Shown one piece after another: positions 8,463 to 17,426 of a stretch of 64,000 nt of DNA. Every line of letters starts with the position of its first letter. Within the stretch, counting starts at the first letter, position 1. The notes beneath the pieces are model-generated. The model searched no databases. It had not been told where the DNA came from and saw only the letters and a program-made list of their open reading frames with translations. The stretch comes from Saprospiraceae bacterium (GTDB lineage Bacteria; Bacteroidota; Bacteroidia; Chitinophagales; Saprospiraceae): NCBI GenBank assembly GCA_016787525.1, contig JAEUUP010000043.1:1-64000 (forward strand), read 5' to 3'. The position numbers were made by a program, and so were the translations under genes.

Positions 8463-9584
8463 ATGAAAAACCTTTTTGCTTTTCTACTCTGTTTTACCAT
8501 TGGGCAAACCTTAGCTCAAACAACCCATTCGCACAAATTGAATCGTGCGATTCATTTCCCAAACACAAAAGACTATCTGACGCTCAAATGCGACTTTCAC
8601 CAACATTCTATCTTTTCCGATGGCAAAGTACATCCCGATATTCGACTTCAAGAAGCGGCAAAGGATAGTTTGGATGCGGTCTCATTGACAGAACATCTCG
8701 AATATCAGCCGCACAAAGCCGATATTCCGCATCCTGACCGCAATCGCTCATTTGAATTAGCAACTAAAGCGGCTAAAAGTGCCAATGTTTTGGTCATCAA
8801 TGGCTCAGAAATCACACGAAGTTTGCCACCAGGTCATACCAATGCTATTTTTATCAAAGATGCAAACAAATTGCTGATTCAAGACTCAGTGGAAGTGTTC
8901 AGAGAAGCCAATCGGCAAGGGGCATTTGTGTTTTGGAATCACCCTAACTGGATTTCTCAACGCAAAGATGGTATTGCAACTTTGACAGACTTGCACAAAG
9001 TGTATCTGAAAGAAAAATTACTGCACGGCATCGAAGTTGTGAATGAACATACTTATTCCGACGAAGCTTTGCAGATTGCGTTGGACAATAATTTGACCAT
9101 CATGGGTACTTCCGATATTCATGGCTTGATTGATTGGGAGTTTAAAGTGGCCGAAGGTGGACATCGCCCTATCACAATGGTTTTGGCAAAAGAAAGAACG
9201 CCCGAAGCCATCAAGGAAGGTTTGATGAATCGCCGCACCATCGTTTGGTTCAACAATACATTGATTGGCAGAGAAGAACATTTGAAGCCGTTGTTAGAAG
9301 CAGCCATCAAAGTGGAAAAAGCGAGTTATATCGGCTCATCCTCCGTTGCAGAAGTGGTGTTTCGGAACGACAGCGATGCAGAATTTATCATGGTCAATCA
9401 AAGTGCTTACACTTTGCACGAAACCACAGATGTCGTGGTGTTGCATCCCAATGCGACAACAAAGGTTTTTGTGAAAACATTGAACCAATTAGCTGATTTT
9501 AATCTCAAATTTGCTGTTTTGAACGGTGTCACAGCTCCGCATACGCATCCCGAAATGACTTGGAAAGTTGTGGTTAACAATTAA
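8463..9584 (+). CDS. Secreted PHP-domain phosphoesterase (Sb-PDE-like)
   Basis: The 373-residue protein has a signal peptide (1-19) and a PHP metallohydrolase domain. Metal-ligand motifs are DFHQHSIFSDG (about 43-53), LTEHLEYQPHK (about 75), GSEIT (about 118), the histidine in WNHPNW (about 160), and TSDIHG (about 217). PHP enzymes hydrolyse phosphoesters using two or three metal ions. Bacteroidota secreted members are annotated as Sb-PDE family phosphodiesterases. The C-terminal 120 residues look like a beta-sandwich. A strong terminator follows. The true substrate is unknown. Confidence 0.87.
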   Translation: MKNLFAFLLCFTIGQTLAQTTHSHKLNRAIHFPNTKDYLTLKCDFHQHSIFSDGKVHPDIRLQEAAKDSLDAVSLTEHLEYQPHKADIPHPDRNRSFELATKAAKSANVLVINGSEITRSLPPGHTNAIFIKDANKLLIQDSVEVFREANRQGAFVFWNHPNWISQRKDGIATLTDLHKVYLKEKLLHGIEVVNEHTYSDEALQIALDNNLTIMGTSDIHGLIDWEFKVAEGGHRPITMVLAKERTPEAIKEGLMNRRTIVWFNNTLIGREEHLKPLLEAAIKVEKASYIGSSSVAEVVFRNDSDAEFIMVNQSAYTLHETTDVVVLHPNATTKVFVKTLNQLADFNLKFAVLNGVTAPHTHPEMTWKVVVNN

Positions 9585-9607
9585 AACATCGTTTTGGGTG
9601 AAAAATC

Positions 9608-9639
9608 AAAGCCAAGTATTGTTTGGATACTTGGCTTTG
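9608..9639 (+). terminator. Intrinsic terminator after the PHP gene
   Basis: A perfect 12-bp stem (9608-9619 with 9628-9639) is followed by GGGCTTTTTACT. The dispersed motif (9647-9657) begins within the T run, marking the left edge of repeat module B1. Confidence 0.8.
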
Positions 9640-9652
9640 GGCTTTTTACTGA

Positions 9653-9780
9653 GGGGGTCAAACAAAGAATCAACAACATCAAAAAAGACGACAAAAAGCA
9701 TAAACCTCATACAAACCCATATACCAATAGATGAGTTTAGACGTTTGAAAACGGATACAAAAAATGCGGTGCGTCATATC
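9653..9780 (+). repeat. Repeat module B, copy 1
   Basis: Starting at the G run of a motif copy, about 128 bp match 12864-12991 nearly base for base, and 11370-11490 with a few differences. It could encode a short peptide (IPIDEFRRLKTDTKNAV), but no complete gene is evident. It ends abruptly at CGTCATAT, where copies 2 and 3 continue. Confidence 0.85.
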
Positions 9781-9822
9781 TGTGGGAACTTAAATTGTTC
9801 ATAAAAGTAAAATTATTAAATT

Positions 9823-10512
9823 ATGAAGATGGTCTCTGATTCTAAGAGAATAATTACTCTATTTGCTTTCTTGTTATTTGTTGGGGTTAACTATTTATTT
9901 GGACAAATAGGAGTAAGTGTATTTTCATACGCTGAATTATTTCATTCGCCAAATGAAAGTTATAAAGGTCAAAAATCGTATCAAACTGGCTATAATAAGA
10001 TTAATTTTTCTTATCAAAATTATGGTGTAACTATTAATTATAAGATTAATAAAACATTAAATGCCAATATTGGGATACAAAAAACAGATAGATATTTTGA
10101 TTGCGATTGTATAGATGCAATTATAAATAGAGATGTATTTTATTTTGTATCATCTACATCTCATCGTTACAAAGTTGCAGCGATTGATAAGATTATACAG
10201 ATACCACTATCTTTGTCCTATACTTTTCGAGAATACAATAAAAAAATATTTCACTCAATTGGCTTTGGCAATACTTTGACATATAGCTTAGGTAGAAGGA
10301 ATATCATATTTGATGATACATTTAGCGTAGAAGATAGGTTTTTGCCTTCATTCAAATCATTCATAGCTCCTGACTTGTACTATAATGTTGACATAAATAT
10401 GTTTAGAAACTTATTTCTAAATTTAATTTTTGGTTTTAGGAAAGAACCACTTACTTCATCTAATTATGCTGTATATACAAAAGTAGGTCTGCATTTTCAA
10501 GTGAATCATTAA
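9823..10512 (+). CDS. Putative outer-membrane beta-barrel protein
   Basis: The 229-residue protein has a signal peptide (about 1-27, ending LFGQ) followed by alternating hydrophobic and aromatic residues typical of a small 8-10 stranded outer-membrane barrel. Examples are INFSYQNYGVTINYKINK and SLSYTFREYNKKIFHSIGFG. The last residue region is KVGLHFQVNH. No family is recognised. Base and codon use is markedly AT-rich (many ATA, TTA and AGA codons) compared with its neighbours, and it lies between repeat modules B1 and A1. Recent acquisition is likely but inferred. Confidence 0.6.
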   Translation: MKMVSDSKRIITLFAFLLFVGVNYLFGQIGVSVFSYAELFHSPNESYKGQKSYQTGYNKINFSYQNYGVTINYKINKTLNANIGIQKTDRYFDCDCIDAIINRDVFYFVSSTSHRYKVAAIDKIIQIPLSLSYTFREYNKKIFHSIGFGNTLTYSLGRRNIIFDDTFSVEDRFLPSFKSFIAPDLYYNVDINMFRNLFLNLIFGFRKEPLTSSNYAVYTKVGLHFQVNH

Positions 10513-10571
10513 TTTTTCAGAATTCAACGACTAACTTAAAACAAGAAAGAGGTACTCGGCAAAGTACCCTG

Positions 10572-10686
10572 CTACTCTAAGCCTTCCACAGTTTTCTTTT
10601 AGCAACACGGCTGCTCGTTTAAGTTTCCAAACTTAAACACACAATTGGACACGTTTCATATCATATCTCTGACGTGCCTGTTTATA
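10572..10686 (+). repeat. Repeat module A, copy 1
   Basis: About 115 bp starting CTACTCTAAG and ending at the TACTGA of a motif copy match 12727-12842 closely. The module contains a short palindrome, GTTTAAGTTTCCAAACTTAAAC. After the motif the sequence is unrelated to module B. Confidence 0.85.
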
Positions 10687-10744
10687 CTGAGGGGGTATCA
10701 TTGAATTTCATTATATTTTAAGACAATTGAGTAAAAATCTAAAA

Positions 10745-11353
10745 ATGAATTTACCATTAACACAAAAAGATAACGAGGAATTTCTCATTAGACTTTATTT
10801 CGACTTAACAGAAGGGAGCAAAAAAGCCGCCGCAAAACGAGCTTATAGAGATTTTAGCAGAACGCTGAGAGATTTAAGCAAAGACGAAAAAGAAAAAAGG
10901 CGCGTCAAAAATGAGTTAGAAAATATCTTACTTGAACAAATCGAAATTGTTTTAAATCAGAGCTTTAGGAATCAAGAAGAATTTGATTTTTGGCACCAAA
11001 AGACTTGTGAAAAATTGAGAAAATCTTCTGACAAACTTAAACTGACAATCGGACAAGCCCAAAAATGGGTCAATATGACATTGAAATATATGTATGTTTT
11101 GAAAGAAGAACGAATTGAAGGCATCAATAAGAATATACGGTTTTTTCACATTCCGATTGATAATATTATTCAAGAAAAATTTGCACAAGAAAGAAAAATG
11201 TGGAAATTAAGAGACCCTTGGAGTAAAGTGGATTCGTATAGTATATATTTGGATTACCAAAAGCAAGTAAGAGAAAATTATAAAGAAGAAATACCTTTTG
11301 TAGTCGAATTTAGATTGTTCAATGAAGGTGCAACAAAGCATTTGTTCACATAA
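10745..11353 (+). CDS. Hypothetical protein, AT-rich, of unknown function
   Basis: About 202 residues from the ATG at 10745; an in-frame TTG at 10727 would add six. The protein is charged and helical, with a basic stretch KKAAAKRAYRDFSRTLRDL near the start. The middle part has QAQKWVNMTLKYMYVL, then FFHIPIDNIIQE and a PWSKVDSYSIYLDYQ element. I do not recognise the family. It has no signal peptide or membrane segment, so it is probably cytoplasmic. It lies in the AT-rich island between module A1 and module B2, with codon use unlike the core genes. A motif copy lies 11 bp after its stop codon. Confidence 0.6.
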   Translation: MNLPLTQKDNEEFLIRLYFDLTEGSKKAAAKRAYRDFSRTLRDLSKDEKEKRRVKNELENILLEQIEIVLNQSFRNQEEFDFWHQKTCEKLRKSSDKLKLTIGQAQKWVNMTLKYMYVLKEERIEGINKNIRFFHIPIDNIIQEKFAQERKMWKLRDPWSKVDSYSIYLDYQKQVRENYKEEIPFVVEFRLFNEGATKHLFT

Positions 11354-11369
11354 AATAACGATATACTGA

Positions 11370-11554
11370 GGGGGTAAAACAAAAAATCAAAAAAGACGAC
11401 AAAAAGCATAAACCTCATGCAAAACAATATACCAATAGATGAATTTAGACACTCAAAGACTGATACAAAAAATGTGGTGCGTCATATGATTCAGTCTGGA
11501 AACTAAATTAAGCATATTGTTTTGCAATAGAGGAGTTGAGGAAGACTTAAAACA
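11370..11554 (+). repeat. Repeat module B, copy 2
   Basis: It begins at the G run of a motif copy (11364-11374) and matches module B3 for about 185 bp with scattered substitutions and a small deletion near 11390. It extends further than copy 1, to GACTTAAAACA. Confidence 0.8.
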
Positions 11555-11573
11555 GCGGGTATTGAAACTTTCT

Positions 11574-12644
11574 TTATTTCTTAATCACAATAATCGGATA
11601 ATCTCCAATAATCCCCAACGTTTTAGGATATTTATCCTCTAATTTTTGAAGAAAATTAAGTAGTCTTTTTCCTCCAAAATTTTCATGAATATAAAAATCC
11701 ACAAAATCTTTGTGAGCTGCACGCCAACAATAAATCTCAATTTTGTCTTTAAATGGAAACTGATTGAACCACCAATGTGGGTGACAATAAAAATACAATC
11801 GTGGTACTTTATTAAACAACCGAACATAAACTTTACCTGCATAATGCCGTGCAACACGATAGATTTGATAAGGTAACAGGAAAACATCAGTAAAAAGAGA
11901 ATAGAAAAACCAATTGTAAACTATGCCAATTGTACCACCTTGTTTGGCAACCCGATACATTTCTTCGACGGCTGTTTTCTGCTCTTTCCTTGGAATATGA
12001 TACAAGGTATGTTGTGAAAGCACAGCATCACAGACATCATTTTGCAAAGGAATGTTGGTAATATCACCGCAGATAAAAATGCCTTTATGTTCTTTCATAT
12101 TGATTTGTGCCTCAACAAGGGGATTGAAAGCAATGTCAATACAGATGCGTATTTCGAACTTCTCAGATAAATCTAAATATTCTTGAAAACCAATCGGTCC
12201 AGAAGCAATATCCAAATAATATTTGCCGCTACCATCAAGATATTTTTTTGCCCGACGGAACGAGTTTTTGAAATAATCTATCGAAACAGGGCGATAATCC
12301 ACCCATTTGTCAGAACCGTCGTAGATTTTGGCATTTTCAAATTCTTTGTATTTAATTTCGCTGTAATGACGAAAAACACGCTCTTTATCGAAGTGCATTT
12401 CTGAGTTGGTTGTTTTTTCTTTCGTTAAACTCAAAGCATACAAAGGCAATAATAAAATGACATTTTGAATGACAGGATAAAAAAAGGTTTTTGACACATT
12501 GATAAACCCCGTTGTTATTTTGTCAGAAGCAACTTGGGGCAATGTGTCCGTCGTTACCAAATGTTTTATTTCTTCAAAAGAGATAAGAGAGAGATTTTCG
12601 CTCGTATTGGGACAACGTAAAATAGAATGATCAAAATCTACCAT
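11574..12644 (-). CDS. SAM-dependent methyltransferase with N-terminal Trm112-like segment
   Basis: The 356-residue protein begins with a Trm112p-like stretch (FDHSILRCPNTSENL). A class I methyltransferase fold follows: motif I YYLDIASGPIGFQEYL (about 143-158), an acidic IDIAFNPL, the GDITNIPLQNDVCDAVLSQ motif and LYHIPRKEQKTAVEEMYRVAKQGG. It probably methylates a small molecule or lipid; the substrate is unknown. It is in the AT-rich island, oriented against the two upstream genes, and flanked by modules B2 and A2-B3. It may be island cargo. Confidence 0.82.
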   Translation of the reverse strand: MVDFDHSILRCPNTSENLSLISFEEIKHLVTTDTLPQVASDKITTGFINVSKTFFYPVIQNVILLLPLYALSLTKEKTTNSEMHFDKERVFRHYSEIKYKEFENAKIYDGSDKWVDYRPVSIDYFKNSFRRAKKYLDGSGKYYLDIASGPIGFQEYLDLSEKFEIRICIDIAFNPLVEAQINMKEHKGIFICGDITNIPLQNDVCDAVLSQHTLYHIPRKEQKTAVEEMYRVAKQGGTIGIVYNWFFYSLFTDVFLLPYQIYRVARHYAGKVYVRLFNKVPRLYFYCHPHWWFNQFPFKDKIEIYCWRAAHKDFVDFYIHENFGGKRLLNFLQKLEDKYPKTLGIIGDYPIIVIKK

Positions 12645-12726
12645 GTTTCAATATTATATTTTTTGAATTTTTTTGCAAATTTACAAAAAAAGGTCATTAG
12701 TGAGCAAATTCGTTAATAATGACCTT

Positions 12727-13058
12727 CTACTCTAAGTCTTCCACAATTTTCTTTTAGCAATGCGACTGTGTGTTTAAGTTTCCAAACTTAAACACACAAT
12801 TGGACACGTTTCATATCATATCTCTGACGTGCCTGTTTATACTGATCATAGATTCCTTTGGAAGGGGGTCAAACAAAGAATCAACAACATCAAAAAAGAC
12901 GACAAAAAGCATAAACCTCATGCAAACCCATATACCAATAGATGAGTTTAGACGTTTGAAAACGGATACAAAAAATGCGGTGCATCATATGATTCAGTCT
13001 GGAAACTGGGTTAAGCATATTGTTTTGCTATGGAAGAGTAGAGGGAAACTTAACACAA
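12727..13058 (+). repeat. Repeat modules A (copy 2) and B (copy 3), joined at a split motif
   Basis: Module A2 (12727-12839) ends exactly at TACTGA and module B3 (12864-13058) begins exactly at the GGGGGT of the same split motif. This is the only place in the window where A and B are joined. Elsewhere A or B occurs alone, again with the motif at the same edge. Translation gives a short open frame across the junction, but it is not a convincing gene. Confidence 0.85.
12840..12869 (+). repeat. Split motif copy 1 (18-bp insert)
   Basis: TACTGA and GGGGGT are separated by an 18-bp segment containing ATTCCTTTGGAA. The flanking sequence matches uninterrupted copies at 9647 (right side) and 10685 (left side). 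Confidence 0.8.
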
Positions 13059-13081
13059 CGAGCAATTATGTACTAATTGCG

Positions 13082-13440
13082 GACGGTTATGCGCCTACCT
13101 GTTGACAGTTATGAACTTTTCGCGGACGGTTATGTACCTACCTGTCGACGGTTATGTACTTTTTTCGGACGGTTATGTACTTACCTGTCGACGGTTATGT
13201 ACTTTTCACGGACGGTTATGTACCTACCTGTTGACGGTTATGAACTTTTCGCGGACGGTTATGTACTTACCTGTCGACGGTTATGTACTTTTTGCGGACG
13301 GTTATGTACCTACCTGCCGACGGTTATGTACTTTTTGCGGATGGTTATGCGCTTACCTGTTGACGGTTATGTACTTTTCGCGAGCGGTTATGCGCTTACC
13401 TGTTGACGGTTATGTACTTTTTGCGAACGGTTATGCGCTT
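13082..13440 (+). repeat. 43-bp tandem repeat, about 8 copies
   Basis: Eight consecutive units of 43 bp, each beginning near GACGGTTATG and containing the half-repeat GACGGTTATGTAC twice, with substitutions between units. Because 43 is not a multiple of three, open frames on the plus strand cycle through three frames. They are artefacts of the repeat. It ends just before the T9SS protein gene at 13486. No gene lies between 12645 and 13485. Confidence 0.92.
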
Positions 13441-13485
13441 CCGCTCGTCGCAACTGACCAATATTGCCATTGAATGCGGACTTTT

Positions 13486-15195
13486 TCAGCGCATCAAAAT
13501 CATCTTGCCTGTTGTTTCGCCGCCTTGTTCGCCACGAATGCGATAGACATAAACGCCGTTCGGCAACGTCGAACCATCGGTATGGCGACCATCCCACGTT
13601 GTTTGGAAATCGCCAGCGTTCACCCACTGACCCCTCAGTAAGTCGCAAACCCATTGCCCTTTTTCGTTGAAAATAGAAATGCTGATGCGCTCTGCTTTTT
13701 GGACAGAAAAAGCAATCGTTGTTTGGTGTTCAAATGGATTCGGATAAATTAATTCATCGCTGTAATTGCTGTTCCAAAGCACGGGAATACCTGTACTAAG
13801 CGAATCGTAACAATTCCGCACGCCAAATGTGTAGGTGGCGGACACATCTTTGTTTTTGCGAGTCGCTGTCTCATTACGGGGTAGATACGAGCGGACATAT
13901 TCCACTTTTACATCGTTTGGACTCACCGTTACGCGGATATAACCTGAGTTGGGCAAAAGCAAACCTTCTCGATAGCCGTATTGCGCGATATAATTGGCAG
14001 TTGAAAAGTTCGGATGGCTTGGTTGTGGCGATTCTTGATAAATCAAACAGTCTTTTTCCTGTTTGCCGAAGAAATGGTCGTGACCATGAAAGAAAATATT
14101 GACAGGGTGTTCTTTCAAAAGGTCTTTGATGGGTTTGTACCAACCTGTGCGATTGGTTTCAAAGCCTCGTGTGCCATTCAAACTATTGCCGCCCCATTCA
14201 TAAAGATTAGCGACTTCTGTCCCGCCGCGACCTTCGGGCGTGCCGCCGACTATTTGATGGGCAAAAACAAACTTGAATTTGGCAGGTGCGGTTTCCAAAG
14301 TCTTTTTCAACCAATCGTATTGTCCTTTTCCCAAAGTCCAACGCCAACCATTCAGAGAATCGGGCTTCGGAGACGTGTACCAATAAGGGTCTAACACGAT
14401 AAAAAGCGCATCGCCCCATTTCCAAGCAAAATAATTCTCACGTTTACCGACAAAATTGTGGTTCACGGTGTCGCCTGTGTAGAAATTATTAGGCTCTGGA
14501 TTGATATAATACTTTTTGCGCTCCAATGTACCCCACACGGCGACATTATTAGCTGTGCCATTGAGTTGCCAACCCGATTCGCCTTCGTGATTACCCATCG
14601 CCATGAACAAGGGCATCGAATGACACGCCGTTTCATAATAATTCCGCATGAGTTTACACCGATAATTGATGGTGTCGCGTGTGATTTGACGGGCGGCATT
14701 CGCCAATTTATCGGACATAAAGATGTCGCCCAAGTCAATCAAAAAATCGGGATTGTCTGACACATAATTATTCATTGCCAAACGATACAAAGCCGAGTCG
14801 CTTTGTTCGTCCATGTGCGGGTCAGCTTGCACAATGAAGCTGAATGTGCTGCCGACGGCTCTTTGTGTCCGAAATTTGTATTCGGGGCGGGTTGTCACCG
14901 TCGTTGAATTAGGCACACGGTAGCACATTCTGTAAAAATATTGGGTATTGGCTTGCAAACCATTGACCACTATCTCCGCAGGTTTGCCCGCAGGAAAGGT
15001 TTGCCAGGCGGTTTGATTCGGATAAGTGCCGCTTGTTGTGCCGTATTGGATGCAGACATCTGCCGCATTGTCGAAAAAGGCTTGGACGGTGATGCTGTTG
15101 TCGGTCGGTCTGCCCAACATCTCGGCATGGCGCAGTGTTTGAGCATTTGAGTTGTAAAAACTCAGCATTATGAGTAAAGAATACAGGAATTTCAT
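13486..15195 (-). CDS. Secreted purple-acid-phosphatase-like metallophosphoesterase with T9SS-type C-terminus
   Basis: The 569-residue protein has a signal peptide (1-18), an N-terminal fibronectin III-like domain (to about 110) and a calcineurin-type phosphoesterase domain. Metal ligands are visible in QADPHMDE (Asp125, His127), DLGDIF (Asp157), MGNHEGE (Asn202, His203), VFAHQIVG (His313) and FFHGHDHF (His372, His374). The C-terminus (LIYPNPFEHQTTIAF, then WDGRHTDGSTLPNGVYVYRI) is a FlgD/T9SS-type sorting domain. It probably hydrolyses phosphate esters outside the cell. The next gene is a paralogue in the same direction. Motif copy 13631 encodes LRG within the C-terminal domain. Confidence 0.88.
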   Translation of the reverse strand: MKFLYSLLIMLSFYNSNAQTLRHAEMLGRPTDNSITVQAFFDNAADVCIQYGTTSGTYPNQTAWQTFPAGKPAEIVVNGLQANTQYFYRMCYRVPNSTTVTTRPEYKFRTQRAVGSTFSFIVQADPHMDEQSDSALYRLAMNNYVSDNPDFLIDLGDIFMSDKLANAARQITRDTINYRCKLMRNYYETACHSMPLFMAMGNHEGESGWQLNGTANNVAVWGTLERKKYYINPEPNNFYTGDTVNHNFVGKRENYFAWKWGDALFIVLDPYWYTSPKPDSLNGWRWTLGKGQYDWLKKTLETAPAKFKFVFAHQIVGGTPEGRGGTEVANLYEWGGNSLNGTRGFETNRTGWYKPIKDLLKEHPVNIFFHGHDHFFGKQEKDCLIYQESPQPSHPNFSTANYIAQYGYREGLLLPNSGYIRVTVSPNDVKVEYVRSYLPRNETATRKNKDVSATYTFGVRNCYDSLSTGIPVLWNSNYSDELIYPNPFEHQTTIAFSVQKAERISISIFNEKGQWVCDLLRGQWVNAGDFQTTWDGRHTDGSTLPNGVYVYRIRGEQGGETTGKMILMR

Positions 15196-15251
15196 TTTGA
15201 AAACATTAAAAATTGAGAAAAATACTGAGGGGGGGAATCAAACGTAAATAG

Positions 15252-15284
15252 ACGTATCGGATACCTTTAAGGTATCCGATACGT
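15252..15284. repeat. 33-bp perfect palindrome, copy 1
   Basis: Two 16-bp arms around one base, built on ACGTATCGGATACCTT. The identical 33 bp recur at 17498-17530. It lies between the two phosphoesterase genes and probably acts as a transcription stop for the upstream one (ending at 15297). Confidence 0.85.
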
Positions 15285-15296
15285 TTACGCTCACTT

Positions 15297-16961
15297 TCAC
15301 TCTATCACCACCTTCCGCGAAAACACACCTCGCTCATCGCTCCATTTAATTGCATAAATACCCGTTGGTAATCCATTTACATCAAATTGACACGCTGTTT
15401 CGCCTTGTGTAAGCCGCTGATATTGTATCACTTGCCCTTGCAAATTGATGAGTTGCACCGTTGTTGTGTTTAACAACACAGTAGGCAGATTTACAAACAA
15501 CCTATCGCTCACAGGATTTGGGAAAACCGTCCATGCAGGTTCTGTTTGGGTGTCGTGGATAGACGTTGCACAATTGCCAATCGTGTAACTGTGGGCAATT
15601 TCGCCATTGCGGCGCGTACCACCAATGGTATCTTTGGGCAAATAAGCCCGCACAAAGTCCACCGTCACGCAATTGGGCGAAACTGTCACGCGCACATGAC
15701 CCGAACCTGCTCTTGTGATGTCGGTATAAGCATCTGCGTTGGCCAAAACACCAATTTCGTAGGTCGAATCTGCCGCCATTGGCACTTCTTGATAGACCAT
15801 GCCGTCCACATCTTCTTTGGCGTACAAATGGTCATGTCCTTGAAAGAAAATTTTAACACCATTCGCCACCATGAGTTGATGAATCGGCATACCCCAACCG
15901 GGGCGATAGGTGTCAAAAAGATAACGTCCGTTCGCATAACCGCCCCACTCGAAGCCACTCGCTGTGACTTTGCCGCCGCGACCTTGACCGCGTGTGTGAT
16001 GCGCAAAAACAAATTTGTGTTTTGCACGACTCGTTTCTAAAGTACGTTTGAGCCAGTCGTATTGGGTTTTGCCGAGTGTCCAATCCCAATTTTGTGGTTT
16101 GTCGTTGATGTCGCAATGTCTGTACACATCTAAAACGACAAACAAAGCATCGCCCCACGTCCACGCATAATAGTTTTCGGGTTGTCCCATGCCATACCCC
16201 TCAGTAACGGTGTTGCCAGAATAAAAACCATTCGGAAAAGGATTGGGATAATAATATTTGCGCCACAATGTTCCCCACACAGCCATATTGTTGGGCGCAT
16301 TTCGATTGAGCCAAGAACCCAATTCGCCTTCATGGTTGCCCAAACAGAAGTAAAAAGGCAGCGAATGACAGATTTGACCCAAATATTGCAAGTAATCTTT
16401 GTGCAAAGCATCGCTCGATGCGCTTGTCATGGTCAATGAATCATGGTCATCGCCAAATGTATCGCCCAATGAGAGCATAAAATCCGCACTGTCTTTGGCT
16501 TGATTCGCCAAAGTGACTTGGTAGAGACTCCGCACGCCTTTTTTATCGTACAAATGCTCATCGGCATTCAGAATAAAGCGAAAAGTAGAACCCTGAGCGC
16601 GTTGTGTTCTAAAAGTATATTCGGGCGAAGTCGAAAAAGTCGTTGCGGCATTGAGTTTCCAACGCAAGCGATAGAAATATTTGGTATTGCCCGCCAAACC
16701 ACGCAGGTCAAACTCGTCGGGAACATTGGCGCGGTTGCTAATCGTGGTTGTGACTTTGTTATAAACCCCTGATTGCGTTCCATATTCGAGATAAAATTGT
16801 ACATTTTGGTCAAACAAGATGTTCGCCGTCATCGAAGTATCGGTCGGTCTGCCCAAAATGATGCTTTTGTTTTGCCCTAATACTGAGGGGGCGTTTTGGT
16901 ACAAAAAAATTAAGCACAACAAGGCTTTTGTAAGGAGCAATGCGTGTTGTTTTAGTTTCAT
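15297..16961 (-). CDS. Secreted purple-acid-phosphatase-like metallophosphoesterase, paralogue, T9SS cargo
   Basis: The 554-residue protein parallels its neighbour at 13486. It has a signal peptide (ending VLGQ), a fibronectin III-like domain with GRPTDTSMTANI, and a phosphoesterase core with NADEHLYD, SLGDTFGDD, CLGNHEGELG, VFAHHTRG and FFQGHDHLYAK. It ends in a T9SS type A sorting domain (WTVFPNPVSDRLFV to KVVIE). All metal-ligand motifs look intact. The pair probably arose by tandem duplication and then diverged. Motif copies at 16197 (TEGY) and 16881 (APSV, next to the signal peptide cleavage region) are embedded. It is likely surface-exposed; the substrate is unknown. Confidence 0.88.
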   Translation of the reverse strand: MKLKQHALLLTKALLCLIFLYQNAPSVLGQNKSIILGRPTDTSMTANILFDQNVQFYLEYGTQSGVYNKVTTTISNRANVPDEFDLRGLAGNTKYFYRLRWKLNAATTFSTSPEYTFRTQRAQGSTFRFILNADEHLYDKKGVRSLYQVTLANQAKDSADFMLSLGDTFGDDHDSLTMTSASSDALHKDYLQYLGQICHSLPFYFCLGNHEGELGSWLNRNAPNNMAVWGTLWRKYYYPNPFPNGFYSGNTVTEGYGMGQPENYYAWTWGDALFVVLDVYRHCDINDKPQNWDWTLGKTQYDWLKRTLETSRAKHKFVFAHHTRGQGRGGKVTASGFEWGGYANGRYLFDTYRPGWGMPIHQLMVANGVKIFFQGHDHLYAKEDVDGMVYQEVPMAADSTYEIGVLANADAYTDITRAGSGHVRVTVSPNCVTVDFVRAYLPKDTIGGTRRNGEIAHSYTIGNCATSIHDTQTEPAWTVFPNPVSDRLFVNLPTVLLNTTTVQLINLQGQVIQYQRLTQGETACQFDVNGLPTGIYAIKWSDERGVFSRKVVIE

Positions 16962-16992
16962 AACTGTTCTAATTGTGTATTAAGATGAATCA

Positions 16993-17025
16993 AAGTATGG
17001 GAAACTTTCAAAGTTTCCCATACTT
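16993..17025. terminator. 33-bp near-perfect palindrome / terminator
   Basis: Arms of 16 bp (AAGTATGGGAAACTTT and complement) surround one base, between the genes at 16961 and 17049. Size and design equal the palindromes at 15252 and 17498, but the sequence differs. Confidence 0.7.
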
Positions 17026-17048
17026 ATAGCTGTACTTAGCTGTATTTT

Positions 17049-17426
17049 CTAATTTCTTCTTTCTTTCGGTGCGTTACTTTCTCCTTTGTGCGGACGGTCA
17101 TCGCGTCTGCCGCCTTCGCGTCGTCCTTCGCCTCTGTGTTTGTGGTGTTTGCGATGTTTCATTTTGTGGTGGCGACCGTGTTTGCCCTTGTGTCCTTTGC
17201 CGTTTTTGCGGATTTGTTTGTCGCCTTTGTACTTGGCTTTGATGCTTTTGATTTTATCCTTCGCCGCTTTGATGTCGGCACGTTCAGCATCGGTCATTTT
17301 AGGTCGTTTGTCACGCTCGACTCTTGCATTTTCCTTATTGGTTGCCGTGTTTGCATTGCCTGTTTGTGCTACATTGAGATTCACAATAGCAAAAAGGCAG
17401 TAGAAAAGAAGAAGGACTTTTTTCAT
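17049..17426 (-). CDS. Small exported histidine/lysine/arginine-rich protein
   Basis: The 125-residue protein has a signal peptide (about 1-20, ending NVAQ), a short helical segment (MTDAERADIKAAKDKIKSIKAKY), and a very basic tail rich in HK, KH and RR pairs (for example HGRHHKMKHRKHHKHRG). No family is recognised. The His-rich tail could bind metal ions, phosphate or nucleic acid; this is inference from composition. It lies between two palindromes and near phosphatase genes on the same strand. Confidence 0.65.
   Translation of the reverse strand: MKKVLLLFYCLFAIVNLNVAQTGNANTATNKENARVERDKRPKMTDAERADIKAAKDKIKSIKAKYKGDKQIRKNGKGHKGKHGRHHKMKHRKHHKHRGEGRREGGRRDDRPHKGESNAPKERRN

Noticed and set aside
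12770-13105. Open frame across modules A and B
   Set aside because: Present only because of the 18-bp insert in the motif; truncated in the other copies, with no recognisable domain.
13077-13473. Open frames of 109-123 codons on the plus strand
   Set aside because: They are the 43-bp tandem repeat read in shifting frames, with no start context or domain.
13827-16772. Numerous plus-strand frames opposite the phosphoesterase genes
   Set aside because: Antisense shadows of two well-supported minus-strand genes.
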